From: Desulforhopalus sp. IMCC35007
GTDB taxonomy: Bacteria > Desulfobacterota > Desulfobulbia > Desulfobulbales > Desulfocapsaceae
Assembly: GCF_005116575.1 (NCBI RefSeq)
Contig: NZ_SWCN01000001.1
Location: 186,001-250,000 of the forward strand
Length of the DNA stretch: 64,000 bases
Direction: 5' to 3'
This document shows, piece after piece, positions 9,877 to 18,330 of this stretch. Every line of letters starts with the position of its first letter. Position 1 is the first letter of the stretch. The translations under genes and the position numbers were made by a program. The notes below the pieces were generated by a model that was not told the DNA's origin, made no database searches, and saw only the letters and a program-made list of their open reading frames with translations.

Positions 9877-11205
9877 ATGACTAGAGAAGAAATAATGCAA
9901 ATCATTGAAGACGAAAATATTCAGTTTTTTCGTCTCCAGTTTGTCGATATCTTCGGATTTATGAAAAACGTAGCGCTTCCAAAAAGCCAGATCGAAAAGG
10001 CACTGGATGGCGATATGATGTTTGATGGTTCTTCCATTGATGGGTTTGTTCGCATCAATGAATCAGATATGTATCTGAAGCCAGATTACGACACCTTCAC
10101 AGTACTTCCATGGAGAAATAAACTGGGTGTTGCCGCTGCTCGAATTATCTGTGATGTTCATAAGTCAGATGGGACCCCTTTTTCAGGATGTCCACGCGTT
10201 AACCTGAAACGTGTTCTGGCAGAAGCAAAAGAGCTTGGTTACACCATGAATGTGGGTACCGAAGCTGAGTTTTTCCTCTTTGAAAAAGATTCTGATGGTT
10301 TGGCAACGACCATAACCAACGATGTTGCGGGCTATTTCTCACTTGATCCAGAAGATACGGGAAATGATTGCCGTCGTGAAATTATCGAGACCCTCGAGAA
10401 AATGGGATTTGAGATTGAGGCATCCCACCATGAGGTTGCAGAAGGTCAGCATGAGATAAACTTTAAATATGCTGATGCTCTTACAGCCGCTGACAACACC
10501 GTAACTTTTAAGTGGGTTGTAAAATCAATTGCTGCTAAATATGGTCTGCACGCGACCTTCATGCCAAAACCGATTTTTGGTATCAATGGTTCCGGTATGC
10601 ATACCAACCAGTCTCTGTTTAATCTCGATGGTACCAATGCATTTTTTGATGAGTCTGGTCCTTTGAAACTCTCAAAGACCGCATATTCATATATTGCTGG
10701 TGCCTTAAAGAATGCACGTGCATTTGCCGCAGTAACGAATCCGCTGGTAAACTCTTATAAGCGTCTTGTCCCAGGTTATGAAGCCCCTGTTTATTGTGCA
10801 TGGTCTGCTTCCAACCGTTCAGCGCTGGTTCGTATTCCAGCCGCTCGTGGGCTTTCAACCAGAACTGAGATCCGTTGCCCAGATCCAACCTGTAATCCAT
10901 ATCTGGCCCTTGCAATGATGTTGAATTCAGGGCTTGATGGGGTGAAAAATAATCTGACCCCACCAGATGCGGTAAATAAGGATATCTTTAAAATGACCCC
11001 TGATGAGATGGCAGAAGTTGGTATTGTTGTATTGCCCTCTAATCTGAAAGAAGCGATCGAAGAATTAAAGGTCAGTCAAATTGCCAAGGATACCCTTGGT
11101 GACCATATTTTCGGTAAATATATTGAAGCAAAAGAAAAAGAGTGGGATGCATACAGAACTGCTGTAACCGACTGGGAACTTGACGAATATCTTGGTATAT
11201 ACTAA
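9877..11205 (+). CDS. glnA: Glutamine synthetase, type I (alpha-like)
   Basis: The 442-residue enzyme makes glutamine from glutamate, ammonia and ATP. Signatures include FDGSSIDGF (GS signature 1), GTEAEFFLF, HHEVAEGQHEINF, KPIFGINGSGMHTNQSL (ATP-binding), and NRSALVRIPAARG. The length matches the short GSI-alpha class. The C-terminal stretch where GSI-beta enzymes carry the adenylylated tyrosine (N-L-Y-x-L-P) reads KDIFKMTPDEM here, so no target tyrosine is present. I start at the ATG at 9877, seven bases after AAGGAGAT; a GTG at 9871 is less well placed. A terminator follows. No clear sigma-54 site was found in the 180 bp upstream. Confidence 0.96.
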   Translation: MTREEIMQIIEDENIQFFRLQFVDIFGFMKNVALPKSQIEKALDGDMMFDGSSIDGFVRINESDMYLKPDYDTFTVLPWRNKLGVAAARIICDVHKSDGTPFSGCPRVNLKRVLAEAKELGYTMNVGTEAEFFLFEKDSDGLATTITNDVAGYFSLDPEDTGNDCRREIIETLEKMGFEIEASHHEVAEGQHEINFKYADALTAADNTVTFKWVVKSIAAKYGLHATFMPKPIFGINGSGMHTNQSLFNLDGTNAFFDESGPLKLSKTAYSYIAGALKNARAFAAVTNPLVNSYKRLVPGYEAPVYCAWSASNRSALVRIPAARGLSTRTEIRCPDPTCNPYLALAMMLNSGLDGVKNNLTPPDAVNKDIFKMTPDEMAEVGIVVLPSNLKEAIEELKVSQIAKDTLGDHIFGKYIEAKEKEWDAYRTAVTDWELDEYLGIY

Positions 11206-11232
11206 TTAATTCGTATCATTAGTTGCTTTATT

Positions 11233-11269
11233 GCCCGAATTCTTCATTTGAGGAATTCGGGCTTTTTTG
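11233..11269 (+). terminator. Rho-independent terminator of glnA
   Basis: A 10-bp stem (GCCCGAATTC pairing with GAATTCGGGC, small loop TTCATTTGAG) is followed directly by TTTTTT. It lies 28 bp after the glnA stop. Confidence 0.9.
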
Positions 11270-11335
11270 TTTGATCATTATGGCCAATCTTGCCAATGGT
11301 TTTTTTTTTAGGTAGAAAGAGAGATTGTCTTTTGG

Positions 11336-11881
11336 ATGCAATCCGTCGAGGTGACAAAAAGAGACTCCAAAGCGATTGGGAAAACAGGTGACAAGGTCAT
11401 GGTTGGAAAGAAAAAAAATAGTGCGGCAAATGTGGCGGGCTTGCTCCCTTCACTGTTGCGACAAAAGGGTTGGGAAAAACAGCTCGATTTGCATTCGGTC
11501 TTTCCCAAATGGAAAGACCTTGTCGATGAGGATTTTGCAGGGCATGCTGTCCCGCTGAAAATAGAAAGAGATGTTCTCTGGCTCGAAGTGGAGAACTCTT
11601 CGTGGTTGCAGCAACTGCAGTATGGTAAGTATGAACTTTTGGCTGATTTGAATGATTTCCTGCGGTTAGGCCAGTTGAAAGATATCAAGATGGTGCTTCC
11701 TTCCCCAAAAGATAAACTGTCATTTGATCCTGATGATAAAGGTCCGCCCGTTTGTTTTGAACGTCCTTCTCCTGAAAAAATTGCATCTTTTCAAAAGCAG
11801 GTGGACTGTATTGGAGATGAAGAATGCAGGGAGGCTTTGATGCAGTTCTGGTATCTCGCCAATGCCTGCAAGAAGAAGTAA
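11336..11881 (+). CDS. DUF721-family protein
   Basis: The 181-residue product matches the DUF721 (DciA-like) pattern. It has LLPSLLRQKGWEKQL, then FPKWKDLVDEDFAGHAVPLKIERDVLWLEVENSSWLQQL, quoted in part: WKDLVDEDFAGHAVPL and LWLEVENSSWLQQL. Proteins with this domain include DciA, which helps load the replicative helicase in bacteria without DnaC; the role here is inferred only from the domain. The first 20 codons add little, so an inner ATG at 11399 (MVGKKKNSAANVAGLL) is an equally good start. It sits alone between glnA and the cysK fusion gene. A weak hairpin (AACGGC/GCCGTT near 11903) follows. Confidence 0.7.
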   Translation: MQSVEVTKRDSKAIGKTGDKVMVGKKKNSAANVAGLLPSLLRQKGWEKQLDLHSVFPKWKDLVDEDFAGHAVPLKIERDVLWLEVENSSWLQQLQYGKYELLADLNDFLRLGQLKDIKMVLPSPKDKLSFDPDDKGPPVCFERPSPEKIASFQKQVDCIGDEECREALMQFWYLANACKKK

Positions 11882-12010
11882 TGAGTAAAGACAGTTTTTG
11901 TTAACGGCTGTTTTGCCGTTTGCTGTCAGTTGTTGAGTGTTGACTTGCTTCTGCAGGTGAGTTGCAGGTGTAAAATTCTGAATTTTTAAAAGGGCTTGTC
12001 GGGTTAGATA

Positions 12011-14341
12011 ATGTTACACAAAAATATTCTCAGTGCCATCGGTGAAACACCTCTGGTAAAGATCAACCGACTTTTTACAAGTGAAAAGGTTGTTCTTTAC
12101 GGCAAGATTGAATCCAGTAATCCTGGAGGTTCGGTCAAAGAGCGTGTTGCGCTTTCCATGATAGAGGCTGGGGAAAGGTGCGGAGAACTCACAAAAGATA
12201 AGATCGTACTGGAGGCAACCAGTGGTAACACCGGTATTGGTCTTGCCATGGTCTGCGCCGCCAAGGGGTATCGTTGTGTACTGGTGATGCCAGAATCGGC
12301 GAGTATAGAGCGAAGAAAGATCATGCAGGCCTATGGCGCCGAGATTCTGCTCACTCCTGCAAACCGGGCGACCGATGGAGCCATTGAAAAATCCTATGTG
12401 ATGGCCCGGGAGTTTCCCAACAGGTACTTTTTAACCGATCAGTATAACAATGAGGCGAACTGGAGGGCACATTATGACCATACAGCACCTGAAATCTGGA
12501 GACAGACAGAGGGAAAGCTCACACATATAGTGGCAACCCTTGGTACCTCCGGTACCGTGATGGGACTTTGCGCCTGGTTTCATCAATATCAGCCCCATGT
12601 GAAAATCATAGCGGTTGAGCCACACCTGAACCATAAAATTCAGGGGCTTAAAAATATGAAGGAATCCTATAAGCCCGGGATTTTTGATAAATCAGTGCCT
12701 GATGAAATCGTCCTGGTGGAAGACGAGGATGCCTTCCACATGGCAAGGCAACTTGCAAGCCAGGAAGGTCTGCTTGTTGGGATGAGCAGTGGTGGCGCCA
12801 TGTCTGCTGCTATTGATTATGCAAGAAATCTGGAAGAAGCGATGGTGGTTGCAATTCTTCCTGATGGTGGTGAAAGGTATCTGTCCACACCTTTATTTAC
12901 CCCCCCTGAAAAAGAAGATCTGAAGAAGAACCGGTTGCGTTTCTTTAATACGATGACCAAGAAAAAAGAGATCTTCAAGCCTCAAAAAGAAAAGCAGGTC
13001 ACCTTTTATTCCTGCGGGCCTACCGCCTATGAAGTAGCCAACTTATCCCTGTGTCGCAGATTTATTGTTTCTGATCTTATCACCAGGACCCTTGAGACAA
13101 AGGGTATGCAGGTGGATGCCTATATGAACTTTACAGACATCGATGACAATACCATTGCTGGTGCTGAGAAGGCAGGGCAGGGCCTCACCGAATTCACTGA
13201 AGGTTATATAAAAGGCTTTCTTGAGGACATGGACACCCTCGGGGTGAAAAGGGCGAAGGGTTATCCGAAAGCCTCTGAAAATGTTGGTTCAATGGTCGAG
13301 ATTGCCCATGAATTGCTTCACAAGGGTTACGCCTATGAAAAGCATGGTTCCATCTATTTTGATATTTCCAAGTTTAAAAAATATGGCAGACTCTCCGGCA
13401 TTGATCTCGGCAAAATTCAGTTGGGCAAAACCGTCGATCTGGATAATTATGAAAAGGATAATCCAAGAGATTTTACCTTGCTGAAACGCTCAACACTTGG
13501 AGAATTGAAAAAAGGCATCTTTTATGAGACGGATTGGGGGAATGTGAGGCCAAGCTGGCATGTGGAATGCTCCGCCATGGCCACCAGAAACCTTGGCTCA
13601 ACCATGGACATTCACACTTCTTCCCGGAACCTCATTTTCCCGCACCACGAGAATGAAATTGCCATAGCCGAGGCTTTGACAGGTAAACCCCTCGCAAACT
13701 ACTGGCTTCACTCTGAGTTGGTTCTGGTTGATGGTAAAAACATGTCCAGTGACTCTGGCAATAATGTGACCTTAAAAGAGCTGCTGGATAAGGGGTATAC
13801 CGGGCGGGAGGTCCGTTTCATGCTGCTCTCTGTCCATTATCGCAAACCGCTGAATTATTCGATAAAAAGGCTCAATAATGTACGAACGGCCCTTCGAAGA
13901 ATCGATGAGTTTACCTGTAAATTAAACTGCCTGCCCTCAGGGCGGCCCCATCCGGAAGTTACGGCCTTTGTCTCTCTTATGCAGGAGCAGTTTTTCAAGG
14001 CTATGGATGATGACCTGAACGTCTCACAAGGTATGGGGGCGGTTTATAATTTTATAAAAAAAGTTAATCCTATTTTGCAGATGAATAATCTGGACAAGGA
14101 TCAGAAAAATTATATCCTTGAAAACCTTGAAAAGGTGAATCAGGTTCTGGGTGTCTTCAGGCTTAAAGGGTGTCCGCTTGCACCCGATGTAAACGCTCTC
14201 ATCCAGAAAAGGGAAAAGGCAAGATATGAAAAGGATTGGGTGGCCGCTGATCAGGCAAGAGAAGAGCTTGCCGCAAAAGGTATCGTGGTGATTGATACAA
14301 TTAACGGCCCTGTGTGGAAAAGAGTAACAGATATTGAGTAG
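12011..14341 (+). CDS. Cysteine synthase fused to a cysteinyl-tRNA-synthetase-like domain
   Basis: A single 776-residue frame joins two enzymes. Residues 1 to about 310 are a PLP-dependent cysteine synthase (CysK/CysM fold) with the PLP lysine in NPGGSVKERVAL (about residue 43), the substrate loop TSGNTGIG, and GTSGTVMG. Residues 315-776 align along their length with class I CysRS. The zinc ligands are kept: CGPT (about Cys335), HVECSAM and FPHHENE. However, the HIGH motif reads NLSL, KMSKS reads NMSSD, and the glycine-rich H-G-G-G-S-D-L is HTSSRNL. Normal tRNA charging by this domain therefore looks doubtful. MshC in actinobacteria shows that CysRS paralogues can become cysteine ligases. The true product is unknown; a separate CysRS is expected elsewhere. 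Confidence 0.85.
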   Translation: MLHKNILSAIGETPLVKINRLFTSEKVVLYGKIESSNPGGSVKERVALSMIEAGERCGELTKDKIVLEATSGNTGIGLAMVCAAKGYRCVLVMPESASIERRKIMQAYGAEILLTPANRATDGAIEKSYVMAREFPNRYFLTDQYNNEANWRAHYDHTAPEIWRQTEGKLTHIVATLGTSGTVMGLCAWFHQYQPHVKIIAVEPHLNHKIQGLKNMKESYKPGIFDKSVPDEIVLVEDEDAFHMARQLASQEGLLVGMSSGGAMSAAIDYARNLEEAMVVAILPDGGERYLSTPLFTPPEKEDLKKNRLRFFNTMTKKKEIFKPQKEKQVTFYSCGPTAYEVANLSLCRRFIVSDLITRTLETKGMQVDAYMNFTDIDDNTIAGAEKAGQGLTEFTEGYIKGFLEDMDTLGVKRAKGYPKASENVGSMVEIAHELLHKGYAYEKHGSIYFDISKFKKYGRLSGIDLGKIQLGKTVDLDNYEKDNPRDFTLLKRSTLGELKKGIFYETDWGNVRPSWHVECSAMATRNLGSTMDIHTSSRNLIFPHHENEIAIAEALTGKPLANYWLHSELVLVDGKNMSSDSGNNVTLKELLDKGYTGREVRFMLLSVHYRKPLNYSIKRLNNVRTALRRIDEFTCKLNCLPSGRPHPEVTAFVSLMQEQFFKAMDDDLNVSQGMGAVYNFIKKVNPILQMNNLDKDQKNYILENLEKVNQVLGVFRLKGCPLAPDVNALIQKREKARYEKDWVAADQAREELAAKGIVVIDTINGPVWKRVTDIE

Positions 14342-14430
14342 TGGATAAAATCTGGTTGCTTTTTGAAAATCTTTGAGTATTATGTCCTCCTTGAATTGAT
14401 TTTATCATTCAAGAACAAAAATAGTCCTAT

Positions 14431-14739
14431 GCGCCAGTAGCTCAGCTGGATAGAGCAACGGCCTTCACAAGGAGTGCCTTTGGGGAAACCCAAAGAGTAG
14501 AACCAGCCAAATTCGGGGAAACCTTCACTGCTCATGGCAGAATGGCAATCCCGAGCCAAGCCCAACAGAAATGATGGGAAGGTGTAGAGACTAGACGGTT
14601 GGCACCTAAACTCAGTATGTCACTGAGTATGGTGAAGGGATAGTCCAGACCACAAACTTGCCAATATGGGCAAGGCGGTGAAATCCGAAGTGGTAAGCTA
14701 AGCCGTAGGTCACAGGTTCGAATCCTGTCTGGCGTACCA
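14431..14739 (+). tRNA. tRNA-Arg (anticodon UCU), interrupted by a group I intron
   Basis: The exons are 14431-14465 and 14698-14739. Joined, they fold as a normal tRNA. The acceptor arms GCGCCAG and CTGGCGT pair. The D arm is GCTC/GAGC. The anticodon stem is ACGGC/GCCGT with loop CTTCTAA, giving anticodon TCT. The variable loop is AGGTC. The T arm is ACAGG-TTCGAAT-CCTGT, and CCA is encoded. The split lies between anticodon bases 34 (T) and 35 (C). The tRNA cannot work unless the intron is removed. A terminator follows after 4 bp. Confidence 0.9.
14466..14697 (+). ncRNA. Group I intron (IC3-like) in the tRNA-Arg anticodon loop
   Basis: The 232-nt insert has no ORF of its own and shows the group I core. 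GAGACTAGACGG (14587-14598) and GGGATAGTCC (14637-14646) are the two halves of P7. A P2 hairpin CTTTGGG-GAAA-CCCAAAG lies at 14478-14495. A P8 hairpin CTCAGT/ACTGAG lies near 14611-14627. The 5' exon ends in U and the intron ends in G, as group I splicing requires. The exon bases CUU can pair with GAG just inside the intron, giving the U-G pair at the 5' splice site. The core closely resembles the small self-splicing tRNA introns of bacteria such as the Azoarcus tRNA-Ile intron. Self-splicing is inferred. Confidence 0.88.
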
Positions 14740-14743
14740 ATAT

Positions 14744-14779
14744 AAAAAAGCCACCTTCTTTTGAAGGTGGCTTTTTTTT
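14744..14779. terminator. Terminator after tRNA-Arg
   Basis: A long stem (AAAAAAGCCACCTTC pairing with GAAGGTGGCTTTTTT, loop TTTT) has A and T tracts on its two sides, so it can act in both directions. It would end the tRNA transcript and may insulate it from the minus-strand gene at 14874. Confidence 0.88.
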
Positions 14780-14873
14780 GTGCCGACCACACACACAATT
14801 TCTTTCTGTTCAGGATGTTGTTTCCTGCTGATAGCCTGCACCATCTATTGCGATAACCTGTCTTTCAGCAGGC

Positions 14874-15947
14874 TTAAATATACCTGCTTGATCGTTTATT
14901 ACTTCTTTTCATCCTGGTGATAACAAGAAACAGGAATGGCAGGAGTCCTACGCCGACACCGAGGAAAAACTTATACCAACCATTTCCTGTCTGTTCTTTT
15001 TCTTTTACCTCTTCTTTTACGGGTAGAGCAGCTTTGGTCTCTTCTGGTTGGGGAAGTGGTTGAGCCTTTTGAACTGCTGGCTCTACTGTAACTTCCGGCT
15101 CGGGTCTTTGGGTGACTTGACTGAAGCCTACTGTAAAGAGTTCCTGGGCTTTCGCGTCCCTTACTTTTCTGTCTTTGCTGCCGAGGACCACCACGATTAA
15201 GCGTACACCTTTTTGCCGGGCGGTTGCGACGATTGAAAATCCTGCTGCCCTGAAATACCCTGTTTTAAACCCATCACATCCAGCAACACTTTCCAGAAGA
15301 TGGTTATGGGTTCGCATAATAAACTCCCCACTTCGAAATGCCTTCTCCTTTGTTCCGGTAAATTGAAAGGTTTCCTGCTTTTTTGCAAGGGCCATGGCAA
15401 GAATCGAGAGATCTCTTGCCGTGGTTGTATCCACCTGCTGTCCCTTTGATGGAGGCAAGCCATGTACGGAGTGAAACTGGGTGTCGTTCATTCCTAGAGC
15501 AGCCGCTCTTTCATTCATGAGCTCAATAAAATTCTCCTTAGAGCCTGAGATATGAACAGCAAGGGCCACAGCTGCATCATTTGCTGACTGGATCATGAGG
15601 GCATAGAGGAGATCCTCCACGGAAAACTGTTCCTTAGGATCAAGGTAGACCTGGGAACCGCCCATACGAGCGGCCTCTGGGGTCACCTGGACCATATCTT
15701 TTAAATCCAGAGCATCTTTTTCTATCTGTTCGAGAACCACGAGCAACACCATCATTTTCAAAACTGAGGCGGGGTAGGCTTTCAATGTGCTATTTTCATC
15801 TATCAGGGTTTTCCCGGTATCAGCATCTATTACAAGGGCTGAAATATATGGATCCTTGGAGATATCCTCGATTTCTTCTCGAGCGGCCCATGTTGATTGG
15901 GCAATAAAGATAATACAGAAGATAACAGGGAGCAGACGACGTTTCAT
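14874..15947 (-). CDS. D-alanyl-D-alanine carboxypeptidase (low-molecular-weight PBP, DacA type)
   Basis: The 357-residue protein has a signal peptide (MKRRLLPVIFCIIFIAQSTWA). The penicillin-binding motifs are SVLK (S61-x-x-K64), SAN near residue 118 and KTG near residue 223. It trims the terminal D-alanine from peptidoglycan stem peptides in the periplasm. The C-terminus differs from E. coli PBP5. After a linker rich in proline, glutamate and lysine comes a hydrophobic stretch (FFLGVGVGLLPFLFLVI) and a basic tail, so it is probably anchored by a C-terminal membrane span rather than an amphipathic helix. The ATG is preceded by AAGGAACA. It stands alone on the minus strand. Confidence 0.9.
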   Translation of the reverse strand: MKRRLLPVIFCIIFIAQSTWAAREEIEDISKDPYISALVIDADTGKTLIDENSTLKAYPASVLKMMVLLVVLEQIEKDALDLKDMVQVTPEAARMGGSQVYLDPKEQFSVEDLLYALMIQSANDAAVALAVHISGSKENFIELMNERAAALGMNDTQFHSVHGLPPSKGQQVDTTTARDLSILAMALAKKQETFQFTGTKEKAFRSGEFIMRTHNHLLESVAGCDGFKTGYFRAAGFSIVATARQKGVRLIVVVLGSKDRKVRDAKAQELFTVGFSQVTQRPEPEVTVEPAVQKAQPLPQPEETKAALPVKEEVKEKEQTGNGWYKFFLGVGVGLLPFLFLVITRMKRSNKRSSRYI

Positions 15948-16428
15948 GATTGTTCCTTATTTGAGATTTTTCATATTGAAAAAGTATTAACAACTGTTCC
16001 GATCAAAATGGAGAGCCAGCAGGCTGCTCTTTGATTTCCTATTGGCTTTTTTTACCATTTATCTTTCCTACATGATATGAAATTTACTCATCTCACATAA
16101 AACTCACAAGGAAAACAAAGGGTGTTTCCAGCTGCCAAGGGGGCTCCTTTTTTTCATGCCTTTCTAAAAACTAGAACAGCAGCTGCTCTTTGGTGGTCTG
16201 GTTGTTTTGAGAGTTTTTCTCATTGTATGCTCTTTAAGCCCTTGTTTGTGCTGAGCCATAATTTTTGCACAATATTTTGATAGCCTTCCTGGGCTGTCAA
16301 AGATCAGGGTGAGATGCCGTTTTATATCTGGTAGACGAAAGTAATCCAACATTTTTAAGTCAAGAAGCGCTCTTCTGATATGTATTGGATTGACAGGCTT
16401 TGTCGATATACTTATCTAGTTAAGCATT
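15948..16428. other. Gene-free stretch, 481 bp
   Basis: This gap separates divergent genes and must hold the promoters of the carboxypeptidase and of the marR gene. A 62-codon minus-strand frame (16164-16352) is present, but its codon pattern and Cys/Ser-rich end are not convincing. I see no RNA gene or repeat. Confidence 0.5.
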
Positions 16429-16902
16429 ATGCCAAATCTAAAGAACATAAATGACAATCCCAATCAAACCTATGACGTGGATGAATCTTTCCCTATATTG
16501 ATGGCTACCTGTGTTAAGTACATGCGGGAGGCGCTCAATGCAAGTTTTGCGGAGAGAGGATATGCGATCACCTCAGAGCAGTGGATATTGTTATGTCACC
16601 TTGCCAGTCAAGATGGGGTTTCACAATTGGAACTCGCCAGACGTTCTGATAAAACAGAGGTTTCGACTCTGAATCTGCTCAAAAAATTAGAGGTAAATGA
16701 TCTGGTGATTCGACGTCCTGATCCTGTTGATGGACGCAGCAGGCGGGTTTATCTGACAAGTAAAGGGCGTAAGTTACAAAAAACACTCATTCCGATGGCG
16801 AAGGGTAATATAATAAAGATGACTGAAGGTCTTGATGTAAAAGATATTGACCATCTCAAAACGATTCTTCGAAAAATTACTGATAATTTGAAAAATAAAT
16901 AA
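16429..16902 (+). CDS. MarR-family transcriptional regulator
   Basis: The 157-residue protein has the winged-helix MarR fold. After an N-terminal helix come ITSEQWILLCHLASQDGVSQ, the recognition helix region LARRSDKTEVSTLNLLKKLE, and the wing with RRPDPVDGRSRRVYLTSKG, the family signature D-x-R. MarR proteins are dimeric repressors released by small phenolic or oxidative ligands. The Bcr/CflA exporter starts 89 bp downstream on the same strand, so the regulator probably controls that efflux gene. The ligand is unknown. Confidence 0.9.
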   Translation: MPNLKNINDNPNQTYDVDESFPILMATCVKYMREALNASFAERGYAITSEQWILLCHLASQDGVSQLELARRSDKTEVSTLNLLKKLEVNDLVIRRPDPVDGRSRRVYLTSKGRKLQKTLIPMAKGNIIKMTEGLDVKDIDHLKTILRKITDNLKNK

Positions 16903-16991
16903 TTCGACCTTTATGCAGAGGGTGCTAAGCTTATTCCGTCGTCTTTTTGTGGTTAGTGCCTTAAGTATTTTACTAAAAAAAATGTGTCTCA

Positions 16992-18197
16992 ATGAAACGA
17001 ACTGATCTTAAAATCTTAATGTTACTTGCGTTGCTCTCGGCTTTTCCTCCATTGTCAACGGATATGTACCTCCCGGCCTTGCCACTGTTGCAGCAAAAAT
17101 GGCAGCAGACTATGGCCGCGATAAATCTGACCCTGGCGGGATTTTTTATCGGCTACTGTGTCAGCCTGTTGTTTTACGGTCCTCTTTCTGACAAGTATGG
17201 CAGGAGATATCCCTTGCTTGCAGGGGTATCGATTTACATAATAGCGAGCCTGATGTGTGGAATCTCCACGAGTGCAGAAAGTCTTACTGTATTTCGCATC
17301 ATTCAGGGAATTGGCGCTGCCTCTGGATCTGTCATTGCCATGGCCATCACCAAAGACCTGTACAAGAGCTCTGAGCGACAGAAAATCCTTGCCTATATGG
17401 GTGTTATAATGGCACTTGCACCCATGTTAGCCCCAATAATCGGTGGCTGGATCATGACCCAGCTTTCATGGCCATGGGTATTTCTTTTCCAGGCTTTGTT
17501 AGGCTCAATCGCCTGGGTCGGGGTTTACCGCCTGGAAGAGCCTATACAGGAACGCAGCGAGGTGAGTCTGCTGGGTACTGTGGGAATGTATCTTGAGCTG
17601 GTTCGTAACAGAAGATATATAGCCCTTGTTCTTCTTTTTTCTCTGGTCGTTTTCCCTCATTTTTCTTTTATTGGCTCTGCTGCTGATACATACATCAAGA
17701 GATTTGGGGTCTCTGAGCAGATATTCGGTTTCTTTTTTGCACTCAATGCCTTGGCAATTATGGCAGGTTCTTTCTCCTGCGCACGAATCCAAAAGTACAT
17801 TCAGGCTCGAGAAATTTTAACGGCGAGTTTTGCAGGAATATTGGTGAGTGGAATTGTGATGTTTCTTGGGGTTATCCCTGGTCCCTGGGGGCTTGCTCTG
17901 CCAATGGCTTTTGCTTCGTTTTCTTTTGGCCTCAGTCGACCCACAAGCAATCATATAATTCTGGAGCAGGTTGACAAGGGGGCAGGAGCGGCCTCTTCAT
18001 TCATGATTTTTATTTATTTTATCATGGCTTCCTTTTCCATGTGGTTCATCTCCATTGGCTGGGGAGATACGATTAAAACAATTTCTGTCATAGCGATGTT
18101 CAGTGGGGGCAGTGTACTTGCCATATGGTTGTTGCTCCCCTGTTTAACCAGCTCAAACAGGGATACGCCTTGTCTTGGAACAACAAAAAATGAGTAA
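16992..18197 (+). CDS. Bcr/CflA-family drug efflux transporter (MFS)
   Basis: The 401-residue inner-membrane protein has twelve predicted spans. The N-terminal signature is LSAFPPLSTDMYLPALPLLQ, characteristic of the Bcr/CflA group (DHA1 family). The MFS loop 2-3 motif is GPLSDKYGRRYPLL, and motif C-like MALAPMLAPIIGG lies in span 5. These transporters export drugs or metabolites using the proton gradient. It follows a MarR regulator in the same direction. The substrate cannot be deduced. Confidence 0.9.
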   Translation: MKRTDLKILMLLALLSAFPPLSTDMYLPALPLLQQKWQQTMAAINLTLAGFFIGYCVSLLFYGPLSDKYGRRYPLLAGVSIYIIASLMCGISTSAESLTVFRIIQGIGAASGSVIAMAITKDLYKSSERQKILAYMGVIMALAPMLAPIIGGWIMTQLSWPWVFLFQALLGSIAWVGVYRLEEPIQERSEVSLLGTVGMYLELVRNRRYIALVLLFSLVVFPHFSFIGSAADTYIKRFGVSEQIFGFFFALNALAIMAGSFSCARIQKYIQAREILTASFAGILVSGIVMFLGVIPGPWGLALPMAFASFSFGLSRPTSNHIILEQVDKGAGAASSFMIFIYFIMASFSMWFISIGWGDTIKTISVIAMFSGGSVLAIWLLLPCLTSSNRDTPCLGTTKNE

Positions 18198-18330
18198 ACG
18201 CGTAAATATGGGGCTGTTCCCCTACAATTCGAGACTTTAGGCCTCAAATATATAGTTTTAGAGTGCCGGTATGGAGAGAATGTGGCCGGTATTATTATCA
18301 ATTCATAACGATTAGAGGAGTATAGAAACA

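Noticed and set aside
14532-14798. Minus-strand ORFs across the tRNA-Arg region
   Set aside because: They are frames through the intron and tRNA exons; the RNA structure explains the conservation.
16164-16352. 62-codon minus-strand ORF ending in a Cys/Ser cluster
   Set aside because: No ribosome site, no family resemblance, and it lies in a promoter-bearing gap between divergent genes.
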